Assembly (NCBI GenBank): GCA_007258455.2
Contig: VDFB02000001.1
Coordinates: 13,687,918-13,751,917 of the forward strand
DNA: 64,000 nucleotides
Origin: Sequoia sempervirens
Taxonomy: Eukaryota; Streptophyta; Pinopsida; Cupressales; Cupressaceae
Direction: 5' to 3'
In this document: one piece after another, positions 57,007 through 64,000 of the stretch
Layout of the letters: every line of letters starts with the position of its first letter
Position numbering within the stretch: position 1 is the first letter of the stretch
The notes under the pieces: generated by a model
Seen by the model: the letters and a program-made list of their open reading frames with translations, nothing else
What the model was told of the DNA's origin: nothing
Database searches by the model: none
Position numbers and translations under genes: made by a program

Positions 57007-58366
57007 ATGTTGGCACCCCATTTTGATATGTCTCATTTTTTATTTGTTTTTCTCCAAAGTGTGCATTTGGTCATATTCAACTAGTGTTGATAACCAATAT
57101 GAGATATCCTAATTGGGTCCCCTAAGTGTCAAATGGTGCAAAGATCCATAAAAGTCTAAGATTGGGCTTCTCTTGGCACTGTCCTTAGAATTTTTTTCTT
57201 GATCAAAGCATTGGAGTTTTTGGGTTTCTCATACCTTCGTTTCACCCCTACCAAACCTAACTCCCCACTCTATTCCTTCTAAAATTGCCTAAGTGTTGAC
57301 TTTTTTACCCTTTCAGACTATCAGGGTTTCTTGTACATTAATATGACATTTAGCATCCTCGATCTCTAAAGCTCAAAGGCCAACAAAAGTTCTAAGTGTT
57401 TGAGTCAAAGTCCAAGTTTTGGTTGCCTATTTGGGTACCTCCTTCCATCCATCCTTTGTCCAGAGGTCTTGCTTTATTCCTTATTAAAATTTGTCTCATT
57501 TCATTGGCTTGACAAAGTTCTCCATCCTTTCATTCCCCATCAAACTTGTCCTCCTATTCGTGTCTTCCCTAAAATCCCAACACCTTGACATTCCCTTAAG
57601 CCTTTCACAAATCCTTTTAGGTTTTTTGGAATTTCATAGCTTCCTATCCCTTCCAATTTTAGCATCTTAAGATTTTTCTTTTCCTGTAAGTCCCTTTTGT
57701 AAGAGTTTTGGAGTTCCCCATTCCCCAATGCATTTATCTATTAAATTGTTTTATTGATATGCCATCATGTTGATCTCAACACCCTAATGATTTCATGCTA
57801 ATATCATTTTCCCATTGAAATTTTGGAGGTCCCTTATTCTAGTACCTAGTTAGTGTTCCCTTTGAAGTTTGATTTCATTCTCTTTAATGATGTCATGTTG
57901 GTGTAAGTAGTCCTGATGATTCCATTTTTATGTAAGAAATCCTAATGATGTCATGTTGACATCATCTATCTATTAGACTTTTAGACTTCCTCATTTATCC
58001 ATCTCACTTGGAGTGGTCATTTCTCTAGATTATGCTTAGTAGCCCTCATATAACCCTCTTGAAGGAGGTTTCATTGTCTGGGAGCTAATTGATGATTCTA
58101 TCCTTGGAGATGTCTGGGAAATCCTAATGATAAGGATCCTCCCCCTTTTGTCTTTGCTTTGGATACTTATACTTTGTTATGCTTGGCCCTATTTATGTTT
58201 TTTTAATCATCGCTTTAGACTTGGTCTTGTTAGAATTTGTGGGTGTGCTTCTCTACCATCCTCTTTTTTTGTGAATATTATAATATTATCCTTTATTAAT
58301 GTGAAAGAGGAAAATTTATGATTTATCTAATACATCTTAGCTAAATTGTATTTTTTTTCTTTTACA
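57007..58366 (+). repeat. LTR of element H
   Basis: Starts TGTTGGCACCCC and ends TTTTACA, 1360 bp. It is followed by a primer-site-like sequence and H interior. The start also occurs at 12639. No second full copy in the window, so the boundaries rest on the TG…CA ends and the following site. Confidence 0.55.
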
Positions 58367-58384
58367 TTTTGGTGAACCCAACAC
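58367..58384 (+). promoter_or_regulatory. possible primer-binding site of element H
   Basis: ttttggtgaacccaacac follows the LTR end. The tRNA it would pair with is not identified. Confidence 0.4.
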
Positions 58385-58439
58385 ATCAAACCTACTTTGT
58401 TAGTTTAAAGATAAAAATGTTCTTTAAAAAAAACAAAAA

Positions 58440-58620
58440 ATATATTTTCTAAAAAAACTATGATGACCTTCAATTGACTTCATATGTACCTCATATCCCT
58501 TCCTCCTATTCTTTCTAAATGAAATTCTTATCTTCTTTATGATGGCCTTCAATTGACTTCACCTGCACCTCATTTCCCTTCCTCCTATTATTTCTAAATG
58601 AACTCCTTATCTTCTTTTCT
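58440..58620 (+). repeat. tandem duplication of about 85 bp
   Basis: gaccttcaattgacttcata (58465) recurs as ggccttcaattgacttcacc (58544) with the following cttcctcctatt and aaatgaa words. Confidence 0.75.
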
Positions 58621-59690
58621 TACATCACTTTCTATCTTTGCCCATAAAGTTCAAGATGTTCCATTTTATATTTGTGATGCCAACTTAGCTCTTCTTATAT
58701 CACTCTATTATTTTGATTCCTTTCCTAACATTCCTCAGGCTTTTGAGGATATTTTGGCACAAGTGGATGAAATCACTAATACTTTTCTTAATGTTACTTT
58801 ACCTTCTCTTCATGTTGGTGTTCTCCTTGCCAGACATGAAGCATTGGTGTAGTAAATGTTGAGAATTATCTTTCTACTACCAAATCACATATTCCTTTTG
58901 AATAAAATAAACTAATGAAATAATCATCAATTTCAACTTATCCCACCCACTAAAGAGATGTTGGATGTCCATTAATGTTCAAAATATTTCTTTTGTTCCT
59001 AAAATAAGTGTGCATGCACCACTTGATTCACCTCCACTTTCTCATCCTTTGATCACTATTTGGGGAATCCTTGATAGTCCTCAACCTTCTACTTTTCTCT
59101 CTTATTTTCTTCCAACATATGAATTGTAATGCGCCTATGGATATTGATTACCATACGGTAGCCTGCACATATTGATTACCATACGATAGATTGCACATAT
59201 AACATTCAATAAAACAAGCAAGTTACTCCTATCCCTATTTTCCTTTCTCCTTCAAATCTTTTTCTTCTATCACCTTCTCATCCTTCTATTGAGATTTCCA
59301 AAGAGTATGATATTGTTAAGAAACTTTAGGCTACAATTTAAGCTATAATATATCTTTGGGACCTAATACAAGTTTTACATTCTCATCATAGTGCTCTTCA
59401 AGAGGCCTTGCAAAATATACCCATACAATCTTCCATGAAGCCTATGACTACTATTTGAATAGATTCATACTAATTCTATTGATATCACTTTTCATTCCTC
59501 TAAAATTCCTTTTCTTGAAGTTGATATGCAAAATGTTGCTCTCATGATTATTGTTTCTATAAACTCAAATGAGATTAAGCAAACCCTTGATGTTATTGGT
59601 TCCAATATTAAAATCCATAGTTGAGATATCCTTAATTGTATTAATATTGGTGCTTCTATTTCTCCTTCAAATCTATCCATTATAGGTTTT
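58598..59690 (+). pseudogene. gag-like region of element H
   Basis: Open at 58598-58852: FLTSLSIFAHKVQDVPFYIC, then FPNIPQAFEDILAQVDEITN, then TFLNVTLPSLH. The last part equals the repeated peptide of element G. Further on frames are short and broken, up to the protease near 59690. Function as capsid is inferred only from position. Confidence 0.45.
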
Positions 59691-60620
59691 GATAATGTGA
59701 CTCACCTGACTCTAGGCACTATTGTATTACCTACCTATACACTAGGCCCCATTATATTACCTACTAAGGTTCATGTCATGTTAGGGAGTCTTTCTTATAA
59801 TCTTCTTCTTGTTAGATTGCAAAATCATGAATTGGGTTTAGTTCCATGCACTTGTCATCAATATATTAAATTTATTCATCACAATAAAGTACATACTATC
59901 AAGGTTGATCTTGAACACTTTTAATGTGATCAATAGGATGAATGGGGTCACATGAATCCTATTCTTTTTTATTTTTGTAATTTCATGCCTTCTACAACAA
60001 ATTCACAAACACCACCATCACCTTTTCTTGACGATAATGTACCTTCTCCTTCTAATGCATGTCTTGGTGATGAAGAGAACTCTTTAGACTTCACCCCCCC
60101 AATGGGCTTGGTGAATATAAGGTTGACCCTTCTCACTTTGAAATTCCACATTCAACAAGGATTTGCATTCTCATGTTCGAACTGATCCTCCTTTTATGAA
60201 TTATGTTATTGCTCCTCCAACATGTGAATATACTTCTCATTTTTCCAAGGATAGCGAGGTTGATTCTCCTCCCCTTTTGATTTGGAGACACATTATGGGG
60301 CCTAGATTCAAAATTATTTCTAGCATCGATACGAAGGAAATTATCTCAAGTGTATGGAAACATGAGTTAAGGTCCCTATGGAGCTTACATCGTACTTTTC
60401 TATGATGGGTTTAGGTTACCGATCTTCTCTTCTATCTACACCCCCTCCATTTTTTAAGGGCTCTATGATTTATACTTTTTAGAGATGCATCTTCCTTCAC
60501 AAGAGAAAGGGTTGATTCCTATTCCTTCTCCACTATCTAAATAAGAACATATCTTATTGAGGCTTCTTAAAGCCTGCTTGATCATTCTTCCCCCTACAAA
60601 CTATCCAAGCTATTAGACAA
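59690..60620 (+). pseudogene. protease and G-patch region of element H
   Basis: 59697-59924: LGPIILPTKVHVMLGSLSYN, then LLLVRLQNHELGLVPC, a damaged version of the LLLGRPWIH protease box seen in G. Then LDFTPPMGLVNIRL in the same place as G's LDFTP units. At 60280-60405 comes WRHIMGPRFKIISS, the degraded G-patch lead-in also found at 49440 in F. No RT follows, and no 3' LTR was found before 62770. Confidence 0.65.
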
Positions 60621-62770
60621 CTTGCTGATATCATGCTCAAGAATTTTGTACTTGGGATATAATTTCTTAAATATTTAGTCGTATTTTCTCAATTTTGTAA
60701 CTTCAAACACGACTTGCACAGACTAAATCCAATCAATGAGCCACTTGTTTTGGGAAGTATAGTATTTTTAGAGTATTACATCATGACACTAATTGTTTAA
60801 TCTTTTTTTTTTTTTACTAGACTTTTAGTTCTATTCCACAATCAAAAAAATTGTAAATCATCTAGAAAGCATACCAAGTTTTATAATTGTAAAAAATTAC
60901 TATGTGCCACAAAATAAACTCATTAAGGGTGTATAAATTGCATTATTTGGGGGTGTACATATAAATACACTTAATTTATAAGGTGTCATAATAAATGTAC
61001 TTATCTTTGAAGGACTAATGCTTTATATTTTTGTAATCATTATTTTTCATTAAGGTCAAAACAAATTTTTTTTGTGCTAAAGACATCATGTATTTATCTT
61101 AAGTTACCTCATTTTGAATACCATTTTAGCTAATGAATGTTTTTAAGTTATCACGTAATTTATCTCACACCTTTCATTAATATTTTTATTTTTTAAAAGT
61201 TTGTTATTAATGTTTTGGTGTAAAATTTGTCTTTCGAGATTTTGATTGTAAAGCTTTACAAAATTTCTCAAGCTTAAGATAATGTTTTGATATAAAATTT
61301 GTCTTTTTAAATTTTAAATGTAAAACTTAATAAAATTTCTCATCAGTTCGTATTGATGGTAGGTATAATATTGATATTTTACTCAGACTTAATGAGGACA
61401 TAATAATTTAAACTTAAAATTGACAAACTCAACATGACTCAAGAAATAAAGAAATTTTCAAAATTAAATAAAAGTATATGTTACTTTATGTAGTAATTCA
61501 ACACTTAATAGTACCTACCACAAGTTTCCTTTTTCCATCAAAATAAGAGTACACTTAACAAGCACAAATTAATGTACTTCATTTGTCCACTAAATTTTAT
61601 ATTTATTTGAAATCCACAAACTGACAGATTTCCCTTAAATTGGTAGAAAATTCAGTCAATGTAAATGAAGTTTCAATATTTTACTAAATGCCAAAACAGA
61701 CTAAGTTGCAGATGGAGCTGAAAACATTGTGAAAAATTATTTTCTTTGTACTGAATGACACACCCCCTATGCTATCTGAAATCTAAAATTCTATTGGAGT
61801 TCACATGAACCCACGAAGCGAAACTGGCGGCTCAAGCCTAGCTTACAAGTCTGTGTTCTCAATACAGTGGTGAAAGGTTGGAAGTCTCAATGCAATAGTG
61901 GTTGCAAGTAAAATTACCTCATCTATTTTATTACTGGATATTATTTGGTATGATATTAGCTTCTACTTGTTGGAACAAGACTTGAAATACATCTCGTATG
62001 GATACTTACAGTTAATAAAATGGCTGAATCAAATAATCTTGAGTCATCTAAACAAGAAACAAGTCCATATGTTTGATTGATCCTTTCACATGATGAATAT
62101 TAAGATACCAAATTCATGTTCAGCAATGTTAGATTGATGTGAAGGTGCAAGATTCCAACAAAACAATTATTTTATCCCCAAGGATAGTATCATCAAACCC
62201 CGATTACTCTCCCTGTCAAATGCTTGGTCTTATGCACATTCTTCAAATAGGTCATCCAATACTCGTTCAGCACTACCCTTATTTATTCTAATCTACATGT
62301 ACTGTTACAATCTCATTGGCCCGTCACAGTCATTTGTGGACATTAACACAATTTCTTCTTTCTTCTGAAAAAACAAAAGGTAATGTACAATCTATTACAA
62401 AAAAAAAAAAATAGTAACATGGTTTAACATTTTGGCATCAACCTGCACTCTGAAAAGGTTTTGTTTTGACTGCCATTGCCATTGTTTCTCTCTTATTTTT
62501 CAATGCTCAATATCATCAACTCAACTAATAACTTATGATATCGTGCAGCAATTTATTGCTTCATGTCTCCTGCCTACCCATCAATATCCGAAGAAGATAA
62601 TAATTGCTATCATCTTTTCATATCAAATTTAGCACCCACCAATCAATGCACTGAACTGTGGGAATATATTTTCATGTGGACTTCTCCTGTCCATTGCACT
62701 TTGATTCAGAAATATACACAAGTATTCCGTATTACTCTTAACCAAATAAATAAAATATCAATGAGTACCA
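60621..62770. other. no recognised feature
   Basis: 2.1 kb of AT-rich sequence. Open frames over 60 codons are few and carry no motif. No LTR ends, terminal inverted repeats or tRNA-like folds were recognised. Confidence 0.5.
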
Positions 62771-63492
62771 TGTTGGTGTGAATAAGTCTTGTACTTAGTT
62801 TATTTCTTTACTAGGGACTTAGGGTGTTGATGTTCATAGCAGTGTCGGTTGTATCCTTCCAGTGATCTCCTTTCATGATGATAAATTAAATAATAGCCTA
62901 GGGCTATTTAATTTATAGAGACATCGATTTGATGAAGAGGCACAATCCATGTTAATTATATTTAATTATTGAAGAGGCACGATTTAATGAAGAGATGCAT
63001 TTTTAATGAGGTCGACCTCATGCTTCTTGGACGCGATTTTTGAAAAGGCACATTCCTTCATGATGGACACAATTTGAAGGGACACATTATTCTATGCTGG
63101 GCCGACTAATTGCTTTGAAGAGTTGTGTCCTCCCTTTCATTATGTATATATATTCGATGGAGTTTACATTGTTGATCATTCATCATAAAGTTGTCAATCA
63201 TAGTGCAAATTCTGTAGGAGTGCAGATCGAGTTTTTGGTAGAAGGCTGAGATTATCATTATCAGATTGCTTCATCTTGTTGTTGTATTTGCATCTGATTG
63301 TGGTACTTGTTATTGGCCTCATTATCGGCCTCTATTGTAGAGGAGACTCTCATTTGTGATTCAATATATAAGTGATATATTGTTGCTGGGTTTTTCTCCC
63401 TGAAGTGGAGGGTTTTCCCAGGTTATCTGTTGTGTTATTGTGTTGAATTTTGAATTAATTTTCTGTGCTCTAATCTGATCATAAAACTAACA
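62771..63492 (+). repeat. 5' LTR of copia element I
   Basis: 722 bp, begins TGTTGGTGTGAATAAG and ends AAAACTAACA directly before a perfect primer site. A TATA box TATATATA is at 63145-63152. The partner LTR is outside the window. The features look less eroded than those of the nested elements, suggesting a younger insertion. Confidence 0.85.
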
Positions 63493-63505
63493 TGGTATCA
63501 GAGCC
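63493..63505 (+). promoter_or_regulatory. primer-binding site of element I
   Basis: TGGTATCAGAGCC, complementary to the 3' end of initiator tRNA-Met, abutting the LTR with no spacer. Confidence 0.92.
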
Positions 63506-63596
63506 AAGTTTGAAGAAGATCTTGATCAGATTTAGTATTGCAGCGATACTCTTTATTCTTTTTCTTATCGTTGATTACTTCTATCTCTTTGTCAAG

Positions 63597-64000
63597 ATGG
63601 TGAATGGTCAAGATAGAGGATAGACTTGAGGGAGCATCAAATTTCACATCTTGGAGATTCAAAATTATGCTCACCTTGGAAAAAAATGAATTGGCTGAGT
63701 TTGTGGAGAGCAAAGTCCCCGAGCCTACGGATGAGGAAGAGAAGGTTCAATGGAAGAAGAAAGATATTAAGGCGAAGATGTTAGTTGATTCCGTGAAGGA
63801 TCATATTGTTCCTATTGTCTCCAAGTTGAAGACGGCAAGAGAGATGTTTAAAACTTTGGAGGAGATGTATGAAATCAACAACATAAGTCGGGCACTTGCA
63901 CTGAAGCAACAACTTCATCATGTGAAGATGGCGAAAGGAGAATCTGTTATTGCTTACTTCATGAAGATTTCCGAATTGAGAGATCAGTTCTCTACCATTG
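63597..64000 (+). pseudogene. copia gag of element I, 5' part, cut by window edge
   Basis: ATG at 63597 gives MVNGQDR, then one extra base shifts the frame. From 63619 the frame is open to the window end: RLEGASNFTSWRFKIMLTLE, then KAKMLVDSVKDHIVPIVSKL, SRALALKQQLHHVKMAKGES and VIAYFMKISELRDQF. This is the classic copia gag (UBN2-type) beginning with (K/R)LEG.NF..W, and codon use is clean apart from the single frameshift. Whether the rest of the element is intact cannot be seen here. Confidence 0.88.

Noticed and set aside
57400..57588. 62-codon ORF within the 57007 LTR
   Set aside because: No motif, lies in LTR sequence, composition typical of T/C-rich DNA.
63493..63505. Possible tRNA gene piece (TGGTATCAGAGCC)
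   Set aside because: This is the primer-binding site after an LTR; no cloverleaf surrounds it. The same holds for 20194-20205.

Overview
This window looks like nuclear DNA from a gymnosperm, most likely a conifer. The signs are AT-rich, gene-poor sequence packed with old, stop-ridden LTR retrotransposons, an L1-type LINE, degenerate pentatricopeptide-repeat (PPR) fragments, and Penelope-like retroelements that carry a GIY-YIG endonuclease. Endonuclease-bearing Penelope-like elements are known in conifers but are not usual in flowering plants. I found no gene that looks intact, no tRNA or rRNA gene and no CRISPR array. Most frames are broken by stops of the kind expected from decay of methylated cytosines.

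Layout. 1-2.6 kb: PPR debris, a hairpin cluster, an unidentified broken ORF, and the 3' exons of a B-type cyclin-dependent kinase pseudogene, with the last exon present twice. 2.6-5.0 kb: two diverged copies of one repeat in inverted orientation. 5.1-7.2 kb: a satellite of about six 360-bp units. 7.5-8.7 kb: a 600-bp tandem duplication. 9.1-12.2 kb (minus strand): a decayed multi-exon gene of unknown family, with a cluster of PPR-derived hairpins inside one intron. 12.6-13.5 kb: an LTR scrap and an AT-rich simple-sequence tract.

13.6-49.2 kb is a nest of retroelements that can be peeled layer by layer. A LINE (13.56-15.08 and 47.89-49.17 kb) is split by Ty3/gypsy element A (15083-47881, target duplication CTTTT). 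A's gag is split by gypsy element B (16834-42363). B's protease is split by element C (19138-38201, target duplication CAAAA, 1054-bp LTRs). C holds a gag-only copia-type element D (20285-26064, target duplication CTTAC) and a 7.3-kb compound Penelope-like cluster (27048-34386). At the LINE/A and B/C junctions the interrupted reading frame resumes exactly once the insert and one duplication copy are removed. A and B keep recognisable gag, protease, RT, RNase H, integrase and chromodomain remains. C appears non-coding, and D has gag plus an unidentified second ORF.

49.2-60.6 kb: remains of another LTR family with a protease and a G-patch-like segment but no RT that I can see. It includes minus-strand element G (49894-55589) and plus-strand pieces F and H around an LTR at 57007-58366. 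60.6-62.8 kb shows nothing recognisable. The window ends inside a copia element (LTR 62771-63492, primer-binding site, start of gag).

The most unusual parts are the Penelope cluster (palindromes, patchwork, hammerhead-like ends), the unknown minus-strand gene, the PPR-derived hairpins and the unidentified second ORF of element D.
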